Below, one piece after another: positions 8,023-15,857 of a stretch of 64,000 nucleotides of DNA. Under the pieces are notes generated by a model. The model saw only the letters and a program-made list of their open reading frames with translations, ran no database searches and was not told where the DNA came from. A program made the translations under genes and the position numbers. Origin of the DNA: Palsa-504 sp963756575 (lineage in GTDB: Bacteria; Actinomycetota; Actinomycetes; Streptosporangiales; Streptosporangiaceae); NCBI GenBank assembly GCA_963756575.1, contig CAVWOM010000019.1:248001-312000 (forward strand). Reading direction: 5' to 3'. Within the stretch, counting starts at the first letter, position 1; the number at the start of each line of letters is the position of its first letter.

Positions 8023-8760
8023 TCAGCTCATCGTGAGGCCGCCGCTGACGCTGACGGTCTGGCCGGTGACGAAGGACGCCTCGTCCGAGGCGAGGAAGGC
8101 GACGACGTTGGCGACGTCGGCCGGCTGGCCCAGCCGCCGGAACGGGATCGCCCGGGTGAGGGCCTCGCGCAGCTTCGGTCCGGCGAACTCGGCGAACAGC
8201 GCGGTATCGGTGGGTCCCGGGCACACGCAGTTGATCCTGACCTGGTGGCGGGCCATCTCCCGGGCCAGCGACTTGGTGAAGGCGATCACGCCGCCCTTGG
8301 CCGCGGAGTAGACCGCCTCGCCGGACGACCCGACCCGGCCCGCGTCCGAGCCCAGGTTCACCACCGCCCCGGCGCCCTGATCAGCCATCAGCGGCACCAC
8401 CGCCTTGCAGGTGTTCAGCACGCCGTACAGGTTGATCCCGATCGCGCGATCCCAGTCGGCCGGGTCGGAGTCGACAAAGGAGCTGGCCTTGTCCCAGCCC
8501 GCGTTGTTGACCAGGACGTCGATCCGGCCGAACTGCTGCGCCACCCGGTCGGCCAGCGCCTGGACCCCCGCGCGGTCGGTCACGTCGAGGCGGATGGCGA
8601 CGGCGCCCGGCCAGGCGGCCGCGGTCTCCTTCGCGCTCGCCTCGTCCATGTCGGTGACGACCACGGTCGCCCCCTCCGCGGCGAGCTTGCCCGCGATGGC
8701 CTGGCCGATGCCCCGGCCCGCGCCGGTCACGATCGCGATCTTGGTGTCCAGCCTGCCCAT
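8023..8760 (-). CDS. SDR-family oxidoreductase (FabG/BadH-like)
   Basis: A 245-residue classical short-chain dehydrogenase. The cofactor motif TGAGRGIG is at about residues 12-19, an acidic residue follows beta-2 (VTDMDE), which favours NAD, then LVNNAG near 85. The catalytic Ser is in NLGSDAG and the Tyr/Lys in YSAAK near 150-155. The sequence around NNAGWDK resembles 2-hydroxycyclohexanecarboxyl-CoA dehydrogenase-like members. It is first in a minus-strand group with the enoyl-CoA hydratase 22 bases behind, and divergent from the flavin oxidoreductase at 8838. Confidence 0.9.
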   Translation of the reverse strand: MGRLDTKIAIVTGAGRGIGQAIAGKLAAEGATVVVTDMDEASAKETAAAWPGAVAIRLDVTDRAGVQALADRVAQQFGRIDVLVNNAGWDKASSFVDSDPADWDRAIGINLYGVLNTCKAVVPLMADQGAGAVVNLGSDAGRVGSSGEAVYSAAKGGVIAFTKSLAREMARHQVRINCVCPGPTDTALFAEFAGPKLREALTRAIPFRRLGQPADVANVVAFLASDEASFVTGQTVSVSGGLTMS

Positions 8761-8837
8761 CAGCGGTACCTCCCGGGCCGTGATCGCCGTCTCCAGAAGA
8801 ATCTATACTCGCCACTCACGACGGAAGGAGAGCACCC

Positions 8838-9845
8838 GTGCAGGTCGGTCTCGTGATCATGGATGAGCACCCCGCCGACGCGCTCCGGATCGCCCGTGCG
8901 GCCGACCAGGCCGGCGTGCACTCGCTGTGGTCGATCGACTATTACAACCGGAGCAGCCTCACCCGGGCGTCGGCGTACGCGGCCGTCACCGAGAACGCGA
9001 TCGTAGGTACCAGCGTCACCCCGCTGTTCGCCCGCGCGCCGCTGGCCCTCGCGGCGGCGGCCGCCGACGTCCAGGCGATCGCCGGGGGCCGCTTCGTGCT
9101 CGGCGTGGGCAGCAGCACCCGCCGGATGAACCAGGACTGGTACGGGGCTCCGCTGCGGCACCCGGCGCCGCGGGTCCGGGAGCGGATCGAGCTGATCCGG
9201 CGGCTGATCGCGCACCGCAGCGGCCCGTTCAGCTACGAGGGCCGGTTCAACCGCGTCTCGATGGCGCACTACGACCGCGCCGCGCTGCCGGACGCCATGC
9301 CGATCCTGGCCGCCGGCGTGGGCGAGCACATGGTGGCGGTGGCGGGGGAGTGCGCGGACGGGTTCGTCGGGCACACGATCGCCTCGGCCGGCTACCTGCG
9401 CGAGGTCGCCGTCCCGCTCCTGGCCCGGGGCGCGGCCCGGGCGGACCGGGACGCGGCCGGGCTGCGGATGACGACGCAGATCGTCGCCGCGGCTTCTGGT
9501 GATCCTCGCGCCGCCCGCCGCGACGCCGCGGCCCAGGTCGGTTTCTACTCCACCCCGAAGGGTTACGACCTGCTCTTCCCCGACGGCCGGTTCGCGGCCG
9601 AGCGGGCCGCCGCCCGTGAGGCCCTCGCGCACGGTGACGTGCCCGGCGTGATCGCCGCGGGGGAGGCGATGGTCTCCGAAAGGGCCGTATTCGGCACCCC
9701 GGAAGACGTGGCCTCGCAGCTGCGCCGCTACGCCGACGTGGTCGACTGGGCGATCCTGTACCCGCCGCACTTCGCCGTCGACGCCGAGCGCATCCACGCC
9801 AACGAGCTGGCCCTGATCGAGGTCGCCGCCGCCTGGACGCCCTAA
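8838..9845 (+). CDS. LLM-class flavin/F420-dependent oxidoreductase
   Basis: A 335-residue TIM-barrel protein of the luciferase-like monooxygenase superfamily. It has the N-terminal LWSIDYYNRSS region, the GTSVTPLFARAPLALA barrel segment, GGRFVLGVGSSTRRMNQDWYG and the late MPILAAGVGEHMVAVAGE. In actinobacteria such proteins mostly use F420. The start is GTG 8838 with GAAGGAG at 8824-8830. The substrate is unknown, but it lies beside acyl-CoA-type enzymes. Its 3' end meets the convergent azlD gene. Confidence 0.88.
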   Translation: MQVGLVIMDEHPADALRIARAADQAGVHSLWSIDYYNRSSLTRASAYAAVTENAIVGTSVTPLFARAPLALAAAAADVQAIAGGRFVLGVGSSTRRMNQDWYGAPLRHPAPRVRERIELIRRLIAHRSGPFSYEGRFNRVSMAHYDRAALPDAMPILAAGVGEHMVAVAGECADGFVGHTIASAGYLREVAVPLLARGAARADRDAAGLRMTTQIVAAASGDPRAARRDAAAQVGFYSTPKGYDLLFPDGRFAAERAAAREALAHGDVPGVIAAGEAMVSERAVFGTPEDVASQLRRYADVVDWAILYPPHFAVDAERIHANELALIEVAAAWTP

Positions 9846-10173
9846 GCGCGGCCAGCAGGGTAGCGAGCACCACGTTCACGGCGGTCCCGGCGAGGATGCT
9901 GAGGACCGCGTTGCGCCGCCACAGGTGCAGGGTCACGGTGACGGCCAGGGCCGCGACGCCGGGCAGGGCCCGGGCCGGGTCCGCGAGGGGCAGGTCGCGC
10001 AGGCTGTAGGCGAGCAGGATCACCATGACGCCCAGCGGCATGCGGGCGCTGAGGTAGCCGACGGCGGCGCTGGCCCGCAACGGCGCCAGCACGCGGAAGG
10101 GCAGCGCCCGCAGCGACCAGGTCACGGCCGAGGCCGTGGCCACCGCGGCCAGCAGGTAAGGCGTGTCAGGCAT
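9843..10173 (-). CDS. azlD: AzlD-family branched-chain amino acid exporter subunit
   Basis: About 110 residues of typical AzlD: four hydrophobic helices with SLRALPFRVL near residue 20, YLSARMPLGVMVILLAYSL near 42-60 and LHLWRRNAVLSILAGT near 83-98. The start is ATG 10173, eight bases inside the end of azlC, the usual azlCD arrangement. The expected stop near 9843 is missing in frame: the reading frame stays open to 9247 through Arg/Pro-rich sequence that is only the antisense of the flavin oxidoreductase. A one-base shift at 9845-9850 would give TAG. I therefore give the domain limits, not the open frame. Confidence 0.75.
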
Positions 10174-10912
10174 CGGCGATCCCCGTCCGGCGGCAGGCGT
10201 GGCGGGCCAGCAGGCCCGCGGTGAACAAGGCGAACGCGACCAGCAGCATCTGACCGGGCACGATGAGCCGCGCAACGAGCGCGCAGGCCAGCGCCAGGAC
10301 CGGGGTCGGCACGTCGCGCCGGCCCCGGAAGGCGTCGATGGCCAGGACGGCGAACAGCGCGGTCATGGCGAAGTCCAGGCCGGCCAGGCGCACGTGGATG
10401 ACCAGCCCGAGAACGGCGCCGGCGGTCGCGCCGGTTACCCAGTAGGCGTGCAGGAAGGCCTGCAGCCACAGGATGCGCCGGCTGGGCCAGGACTGGGACG
10501 CCTTGCTGGCGGTGAGGACATAGGCCTCGTCGGTCATCGCGAACGTGCTGTAGGCCTTGCCCGCCCGGCCGGTGATCCGGTGCAGGGGGAAGGACAGCGC
10601 GTAGAAGACGTGCCGGGAGTTGACCAGGAAGGCGGTCAGCGCGATCTGGGCCAGCGGGGCGGCGGCGACGGTAAGCCCGATGAGCAGGAACTCGAAGGAT
10701 CCGGCGAAGATCGTGCTGGAGAAGACGCTGGCCCACCACCAGGCCAGGCCGGAGTGCACGACCAGCATCCCGAAGGCGATTCCGATGGGGAAGATGGCCA
10801 GGCCCACGGACCCGGAGGAGCGCAAGGCCGCCACGGCCTCCGAACGGGGCCGCGGCTTAGCACCGGTAGCGGGGCCGAGCCCCCGGTCCGCGAGAGCCGG
10901 AAACGGTGTCAT
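10166..10912 (-). CDS. azlC: AzlC-family branched-chain amino acid exporter subunit
   Basis: A 248-residue inner-membrane protein of normal AzlC length. Motifs include IFPIGIAFGMLVVHSG near residue 40, FAGSFEFLLIGL near 70, NSRHVFYALSFP near 98-110 (the family hallmark) and AMTDEAYVL near 125. With AzlD it forms an exporter of branched-chain amino acids or analogues. It is divergent from an Lrp/AsnC-type regulator across 62 AT-rich bases, the usual control arrangement for azlCD. Confidence 0.93.
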   Translation of the reverse strand: MTPFPALADRGLGPATGAKPRPRSEAVAALRSSGSVGLAIFPIGIAFGMLVVHSGLAWWWASVFSSTIFAGSFEFLLIGLTVAAAPLAQIALTAFLVNSRHVFYALSFPLHRITGRAGKAYSTFAMTDEAYVLTASKASQSWPSRRILWLQAFLHAYWVTGATAGAVLGLVIHVRLAGLDFAMTALFAVLAIDAFRGRRDVPTPVLALACALVARLIVPGQMLLVAFALFTAGLLARHACRRTGIADA

Positions 10913-10974
10913 GGAGCAATTTTAGAAAACTATCGACGAAATTTGATTCCCACTTATGACTGTATGCTGATCAA

Positions 10975-11433
10975 ATGAGCAATGAAATAAGACTCGATCG
11001 CCTTGATCGAGAAATTTTGTTTCAGCTCCAGCGGGACGGGCGCATGAGCAACGTCGAGCTGGCCCGGCGGGTCGGGCTGACGCCCCCGCCGTGCCTGCGC
11101 CGGGTCAAGCGGCTCGAGGACGCCGGCGTGATCGCCGGATACCGCGCCGCCGTCGACCTGGCCGCCCTCGGCCGTGGCCTCGATGTCATCGTCGATGTCG
11201 ACATCAACGCCTACGACCTCAAGTCGGTGCAGGAATTCGAGACCACCACGGCCGGGTACAACGAGGTCGTCGAGCTGCGCCGGATGTTCGGCCGCCCCGA
11301 CTACTTCATCCGCGTCGCGGTGGCTGACCACGCCGCCTACGAAGCCTTCCTCACCGGCAAGCTCATGGGCCTCCCCGGCGTCCTGCACGTGACCTCGCAC
11401 CTGACCATGAAGACCCTCAAGACCGCCGGCTAA
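10975..11433 (+). CDS. Lrp/AsnC-family transcriptional regulator
   Basis: A 152-residue protein of family length. The N-terminal helix-turn-helix spans about residues 5-60 (LDRLDREILFQLQRDGRMSN, ELARRVGLTPPPCLRRVKRL). A C-terminal ligand-binding RAM domain follows, with FGRPDYFIRVAV near 108. It probably controls the divergent azlCD genes in response to an amino acid. The upstream region 10913-10974 is AT-rich and probably holds the Lrp sites and both promoters. Confidence 0.93.
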   Translation: MSNEIRLDRLDREILFQLQRDGRMSNVELARRVGLTPPPCLRRVKRLEDAGVIAGYRAAVDLAALGRGLDVIVDVDINAYDLKSVQEFETTTAGYNEVVELRRMFGRPDYFIRVAVADHAAYEAFLTGKLMGLPGVLHVTSHLTMKTLKTAG

Positions 11434-11585
11434 CCAGCGGGTGGCAGCCTCCCGGGCAAGGCGATCGCGGACATCAACCTCACGTTCCCCGCGGGTCGTG
11501 ATCCCGGTTACGGGCCGACCGGCAACCTGTGTGACCTGTGAGATGCAGGTGGTTCCTGCCGCCATCGCCAGGCCGAGCTGACCAT

Positions 11586-11637
11586 CATGAAACCGGGATT
11601 CCACCGCGTTCGAACGCGGTGGAACCCGGGTTTCATG
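11586..11637. repeat. 52-bp near-perfect palindrome
   Basis: Arms 11586-11611 and 11612-11637 are reverse complements at 24 of 26 positions with no loop, centred on ttcgaa; the right arm ends cccgggtttcatg. Such a long loopless palindrome is unusual outside mobile or repeated extragenic elements. Confidence 0.85.
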
Positions 11638-11770
11638 CCCGTTTTCCCGTTTGGGACCCCTCGCTTCCCCGCGGGTTGTGACCCGCGGCAGCGGGTGGCA
11701 GCTTCCGGAAGCGCTGCCAGCGGGGGCCGTGCTATCAGGCGCGCGCCGATGTGCCGGGCCGGGAAATAGC

Positions 11771-11828
11771 GCGGAACATCCGGGGGTCTATATGCCACCG
11801 GATGTTCCGCATAGCCCGGATGTTCCGC
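11771..11828. repeat. Triple 13-base repeat, inverted then direct
   Basis: gcggaacatccgg at 11771-11783 is followed by its exact reverse complement ccggatgttccgc at 11798-11810 and again at 11816-11828. The first two can form a hairpin; the third would compete for the same arm. Confidence 0.8.
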
Positions 11829-12054
11829 CTTAACCCGGCCACGTCCGCGGCCAGCCCATGATAACAGCAAGAAGCCGCTGGCTGTCACGCGGCGGTGCCG
11901 CTGGCGATCTCGTGCTGACCGTCAAAGACGCGCCAAGGCGGCAGCCGGGCTCTCCCCGGCGGGCCCGCAGGCCAGCGACCGCCCCGCGTCACGCGGTGGT
12001 ACGTCACGGCGACGTACCATGCAGGCTCTTGCCCCTTGACGACTGGAGATCGGC

Positions 12055-13215
12055 ATGACCCTGGCCACGGACTACCTCGGCCTCGACGCCCTGCTGACGG
12101 CCGGGGAACTCGCCTGGCGCAACACCGTCCGGGAGTTCGTCAGCGAGCGCATCAGGCCCAGCATCAGGGACTGGTACGAGAGCGCGGTCTTTCCCGCTGA
12201 CATCGTCCCCGAGATGGGTCGGCTCGGCCTGCTGGGCACGCACCTGTCCGGCTACGGCTGCGCGGGCCGCAGCGCGGTGGAGTACGGCCTGGCGGCGCTG
12301 GAACTCGAGGCGGGCGACTCCGGGCTGCGGACCTTCGTCAGCGTGCAGGGATCGCTGGCCATGAGCGCTATCCATAAGTTCGGCACGGACGAGCAGAAGG
12401 AGCGCTGGCTGCCCGGGATGGCCGCCGGCGAGGTGATCGGCTGCTTCGGCCTGACCGAGCCCGAAGCAGGCAGCGACCCGGCCAGCATGACCACGACGGC
12501 GCGCCGGGAGGGCAGCGGCTGGGTCCTCGACGGCGCCAAGCGGTGGATCGGCCTGGCCTCGATCGCCGACATCGCCGTCATCTGGGCCCGCACCGAGGAC
12601 GGCATCCGCGGCTTCCTGGTCCCCACCGGTACCCCGGGATTCACCGCGACCCCGATCGAGCCCAAGCTGGCCATGCGCGCCTCGATCCAGTGCGACATCA
12701 CCCTCGCGGACGTCCGGGTGCCCGCCGACGCGATCCTGCCGGGGGCGGCGGGCCTGCGCGGGCCGTTCGCCTGCCTGAACGAGGCGCGCTACGGCATCAT
12801 CTGGGGCGCCATGGGCGCGGCCCGGGACGCTTACGAGGCCGCGCTGGACTACGCGCTGAACCGCAGGCAGTTCGGCAAGCCGATCGCGTCGTTCCAGCTC
12901 ACCCAGGAAAAGCTGGTCGACATGGTCCTCGAGATCCAGAAGGGCCTGCTGGTAGCGCTGCACATCGGCCGGATGAAGGACGCCGGGACGCTGGTCCCGG
13001 AGCAGATCTCGTTCGGCAAGCTCAACAACGTCAGGACCGCGATCGCCATCGCCCGGCAGGCCCGCTCCATCCTCGGCGGCAACGGCGTGGCCATGGACTA
13101 CTCGCCGATGCGGCACGCCAACAACCTCGAGGGCGTCCGCACCTACGAAGGTACCGACGAGATCCACATCCTGATCATGGGCCGGGCCATCACCGGCATC
13201 TCCGCCTTCAGCTGA
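12055..13215 (+). CDS. gcdH: Acyl-CoA dehydrogenase, glutaryl-CoA dehydrogenase-like
   Basis: A 386-residue flavoprotein of the acyl-CoA dehydrogenase family. It shows CFGLTEPEAGSDPASMTTTA near residue 135-150, DGAKRWIGLASIAD near 160, NEARYGIIWGAMGAARD near 245, RQFGKPIASFQLTQEKL near 275 and the catalytic Glu in YEGTDEIH near 365. NEARYGI and the YEGT(D/N) Glu are typical of glutaryl-CoA dehydrogenase, which oxidises and decarboxylates glutaryl-CoA to crotonyl-CoA in Lys/Trp breakdown. The start is ATG 12055. The gene stands alone. The substrate is inferred from motifs only. Confidence 0.85.
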   Translation: MTLATDYLGLDALLTAGELAWRNTVREFVSERIRPSIRDWYESAVFPADIVPEMGRLGLLGTHLSGYGCAGRSAVEYGLAALELEAGDSGLRTFVSVQGSLAMSAIHKFGTDEQKERWLPGMAAGEVIGCFGLTEPEAGSDPASMTTTARREGSGWVLDGAKRWIGLASIADIAVIWARTEDGIRGFLVPTGTPGFTATPIEPKLAMRASIQCDITLADVRVPADAILPGAAGLRGPFACLNEARYGIIWGAMGAARDAYEAALDYALNRRQFGKPIASFQLTQEKLVDMVLEIQKGLLVALHIGRMKDAGTLVPEQISFGKLNNVRTAIAIARQARSILGGNGVAMDYSPMRHANNLEGVRTYEGTDEIHILIMGRAITGISAFS

Positions 13216-13251
13216 GCTGTCTTCAGCTGAGCCGCTTTCAGCTGAAGGCGG
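13202..13251. terminator. Bidirectional hairpin between convergent genes
   Basis: ccgccttcagctg at 13202-13214 and its exact reverse complement at 13239-13251 flank a further ttcagctgag copy at about 13222. The three ttcagctga units lie about 15 bases apart. The hairpin covers the acyl-CoA dehydrogenase stop and ends nine bases from the stop of the convergent GH13 gene. Confidence 0.6.
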
Positions 13252-13259
13252 GGGAGCTG

Positions 13260-14897
13260 TCAGTCCATCCGGCGCAGCCAGCGGAAACCGTACCGGCCGA
13301 GGTTGATGTCGTCGCCTTCGCTGTACGCCGGGTCGGTGTCGCCGAGCACCTGCCGCATCCGCTGGCTCCCGGTCGGCTGGTCGAGGTCATCGGGCAGGCG
13401 GACCTTGACCGGCTCGGCCGACACGTTGTGCAGGGTGACCGTCTGGTCCTCGCGCCAGCGCGTCTCGATGGCGAGCACGTGCGGGTCGCCGACGTCGAGG
13501 ATCCGCCACTCGCCCCAGCCGAGCTCCGGGCTCTCGAGCCGCGCCCGGACGGCGTGAGTGACCCAGGACAGCAGCGAGCCGGGGTCATAGCGCTGGTCGG
13601 CCGCGTTGACCGCTCGGTAGCCGGCCGGCCCGTCGGCGTGTGTCGGCCGGTAGGTCTGGTCCGCGGCGGAGAAGCCGCCGGCGGGAGCGGGCGACCACTG
13701 CATCGGGTTGCGGACAGCGAGCCGCCCGGGCAGCGACAGGTCCTCGCCCATGCCGAGCTCATCTCCGTACAGCAGGACCGGCGTCCCCGGCAGGGCCAGC
13801 GTCAGGGCGAGCACCATCCGGATCCGCTGCTGGTCGTAGCCGAGCATCGAGGCCAGCCGCCGGCGGATGCCGCGCCCGTAGACCCGGTGCTCCGGCTCGG
13901 GCGCGAACGCGGCGAACACCTCATCGCGCTCGTCGTCGCTGAGCAGTCCCAGGTTCAGCTCGTCGTGGTGCCGGCAGAAGTTGGCGAACTGGGCCTGCTC
14001 GGGATGAGGACGCCGGCTGCGCAGCGCGTCGGCCAGCGGCGTGGCGTCGCCGCGGGCGTGCGCGAGCCACTGGGCGGCACAGGTGCGGAAGTCGAACAGC
14101 ATCTGCACGCCGTCGCCGCCGTCCACCTTGAAGAAGCCCTGCTGCTCCTTCGGGCTGACGTTGGCCTCGCCGAGGAAAATGGCATCGCCGCGGCGGCGCT
14201 CGAGGAACTCGACCAGCGAGCGCAGGTAGGTAACCGGCTGATCCTTGGCATCGGTGCCGATCGTCTCGATCATGAACGGCAGCGAGTCGACCCGGAACCC
14301 GGAGATACCCAGTTCCAGCCAGAAGCCGAGGACCTTGTGCATCTCGTCCAGGACATCCGGATCGGTGATGTTCAGGTCGGGCATGAAGTCGTAGTACCGG
14401 TGCATGTACCACTGGCCGGCGACCTCGTCGTACTTCCACGTGCCCGACTGCTCGCCGGGGAACGCCACCTCGCTCGGTTCCTTCTGCTCGGTGTCGCTCC
14501 ACCGGTAAAAGTGCCGGTACCGGGAGTCGCGGTCGCGGCGGGACTGCTGGAACCAGGGGTGCTGGTCGCTCGTATGACTCATCACCAGGTCGACCAGCAC
14601 CCGGATGCCCAGGTTGTCCGCGGTGCGCATCATCTCCACGAAATCGCCCAGCGTGCCGAAGCGGGAGTCGACCGCGTAGTAGTTGGTGATGTCATAGCCG
14701 TCGTCACCCAGCGGGGACGGGTAGAAGGGCATCAGCCACAAGGTGTTGACGCCGAGGCTCGACAGATACTGGAGCCGCCGGGTCAGGCCCGCGAGGTCAC
14801 CGGTCCCGTCGCCGTCGGAATCCAGCCAGGTCGCCACGTCGGCGCAGTAGATGACGGCGTTCTTCCACCACAGATCACTCACGGCCTTGTCAGTCAT
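13260..14897 (-). CDS. GH13 alpha-amylase-family, trehalose synthase-like
   Basis: A 545-residue glycoside hydrolase of family 13. Conserved regions appear in order: DLVMSHTSDQHPWF near residue 105-118, GFRVDSLPFM near 205 with the nucleophile Asp, FLGEANVSP near 250 with the acid/base Glu, and CRHHDELNLG near 315 with the third Asp. The N-terminus (WWKNAVIYCADVATWLDSDG) and overall order are those of maltose/trehalose-interconverting enzymes. I start at ATG 14897 (MTDKAV); the frame is open to 14990 but that extension is not family-like. The enzyme is cytoplasmic and may act in trehalose or glycogen metabolism. Confidence 0.87.
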   Translation of the reverse strand: MTDKAVSDLWWKNAVIYCADVATWLDSDGDGTGDLAGLTRRLQYLSSLGVNTLWLMPFYPSPLGDDGYDITNYYAVDSRFGTLGDFVEMMRTADNLGIRVLVDLVMSHTSDQHPWFQQSRRDRDSRYRHFYRWSDTEQKEPSEVAFPGEQSGTWKYDEVAGQWYMHRYYDFMPDLNITDPDVLDEMHKVLGFWLELGISGFRVDSLPFMIETIGTDAKDQPVTYLRSLVEFLERRRGDAIFLGEANVSPKEQQGFFKVDGGDGVQMLFDFRTCAAQWLAHARGDATPLADALRSRRPHPEQAQFANFCRHHDELNLGLLSDDERDEVFAAFAPEPEHRVYGRGIRRRLASMLGYDQQRIRMVLALTLALPGTPVLLYGDELGMGEDLSLPGRLAVRNPMQWSPAPAGGFSAADQTYRPTHADGPAGYRAVNAADQRYDPGSLLSWVTHAVRARLESPELGWGEWRILDVGDPHVLAIETRWREDQTVTLHNVSAEPVKVRLPDDLDQPTGSQRMRQVLGDTDPAYSEGDDINLGRYGFRWLRRMD

Positions 14898-14986
14898 GCC
14901 GACCCGACTGCCCGCCCGGCCGCCGCCTAACCGCCAGGCCCGCGAGTGTCGGCGCGTGGTGCCGTGCGCCCCGGACGTCACACAGC

Positions 14987-15700
14987 TCACGCGTCCCAGG
15001 CCGAGCCGGATACCGCGGACCCGGACGAAGGCCCGGATCTGCCGTCAGCTGACGCCGCTTCAGAGCCGGACCGCACCATCGCGACGAACCGCGGCGCCCG
15101 CCACAGGCCCGACACGATGGCGGTGAGGTGGCCGACGGCCGGCACCTCGCGCACGCTCACCTGGGCGCCCGCCCGCAGCATCGGCCCGAGGTACCCCGCG
15201 ATGTTGTCCAGCGGCGCGATCGTGTCGCGCCGGGAGCTGACGAAGACGAACCGGCAGCCGTCGAGCCGCCCGAACTGCGGCCACTGGACCTCAGCCCACG
15301 CTCCGGCGAGCCGGTCCAGCGACCACCCGCGCCGGACGTGCGCCTGCCTGGCGCCGTCGAGCCGCCACATGCCCTGGGCGATGTCGCCGCCGGTGACGAA
15401 GACGCCCCAGCGCAGTTCGGGGACGGCGTCGCCGACGCAGTTGTAGAGGATGAACGAGCCCAGGCTGCTGCCGACGAAGCCGAACTCGGTCACGCCCTCC
15501 GCCTTCAGCCTCGCCAGCCGGGCCCTGATGTCATCCCGCACCGCGGCGATGAGATCAGGGAGGATCACCGGGTCGGCGGCCATGAAGACCAACGTGGTCG
15601 TCTCGTAGGCCACGACGTGGTAGCCGTCGCGGCGCAGCCGCCCTATGGCCCATCGCACCGTGGAAATGGACGTCCCGTACGGGCAGATGAAGATGATCAC
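14987..15700 (-). CDS. Alpha/beta-hydrolase-like protein
   Basis: A 237-residue protein with the layout of an alpha/beta hydrolase: beta-strand MIIFICPYG at the start, nucleophile elbow GSSLGS near residue 76, a possible acid Asp in SSRRDTIAP near 160 and a His in AVGHLTAI near 190. There is no signal peptide. The start is GTG 15700, whose bases overlap the stop of a short upstream frame (GTGA), so its translation may be coupled to it. The C-terminal 20 residues are low-complexity. It lies 89 bases upstream of the GH13 gene on the same strand. The substrate is unknown. Confidence 0.7.
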   Translation of the reverse strand: MIIFICPYGTSISTVRWAIGRLRRDGYHVVAYETTTLVFMAADPVILPDLIAAVRDDIRARLARLKAEGVTEFGFVGSSLGSFILYNCVGDAVPELRWGVFVTGGDIAQGMWRLDGARQAHVRRGWSLDRLAGAWAEVQWPQFGRLDGCRFVFVSSRRDTIAPLDNIAGYLGPMLRAGAQVSVREVPAVGHLTAIVSGLWRAPRFVAMVRSGSEAASADGRSGPSSGSAVSGSAWDA

Positions 15701-15789
15701 CGGGGCGGTCCGCAGCCGGCCCGGAATTCCTCACGCCGGAAGCCGCCCGCCCCGGCGACAGGGGGGCGGCGGATCACGCGGTTTTTCAT
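15697..15789 (-). CDS. Possible 30-residue leader peptide
   Basis: A short frame with ATG 15789 preceded by the good ribosome site GGAGGGAG (about eight bases upstream). It encodes MKNRVIRRPPVAGAGGFRRE and a further ten residues, and its stop overlaps the GTG start of the hydrolase. This is too short to recognise by homology. The ribosome site and GTGA overlap make it a plausible translational-coupling leader; equally it could be chance. Confidence 0.35.
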   Translation of the reverse strand: MKNRVIRRPPVAGAGGFRREEFRAGCGPPR

Positions 15790-15857
15790 CTGCTGCTCCC
15801 TCCGCAGGCCTGAACCAGTTCTATCAACTAGCCGCAGGCCGCGCGTGAGGTGGCCCG

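Larger units (their letters stand above)
11434..12054. other. Repeat-rich non-coding spacer
   Basis: About 620 bases with no trusted gene. Besides the two palindromic elements listed separately, short motifs recur. The run ttccccgcgggt-y-gtga occurs near 11483 and 11666, and agcgggtggcagc occurs near 11437 and 11691. The spacer seems to have been built from copies of short extragenic repeats. The last 50 bases should contain the acyl-CoA dehydrogenase promoter. Confidence 0.55.

Noticed and set aside
12543..14930. A 795-codon plus-strand frame across the acyl-CoA dehydrogenase and GH13 genes
   Set aside because: It is out of frame or antisense to two well-supported genes with complete motifs; long shadow frames are expected in DNA with this GC content.
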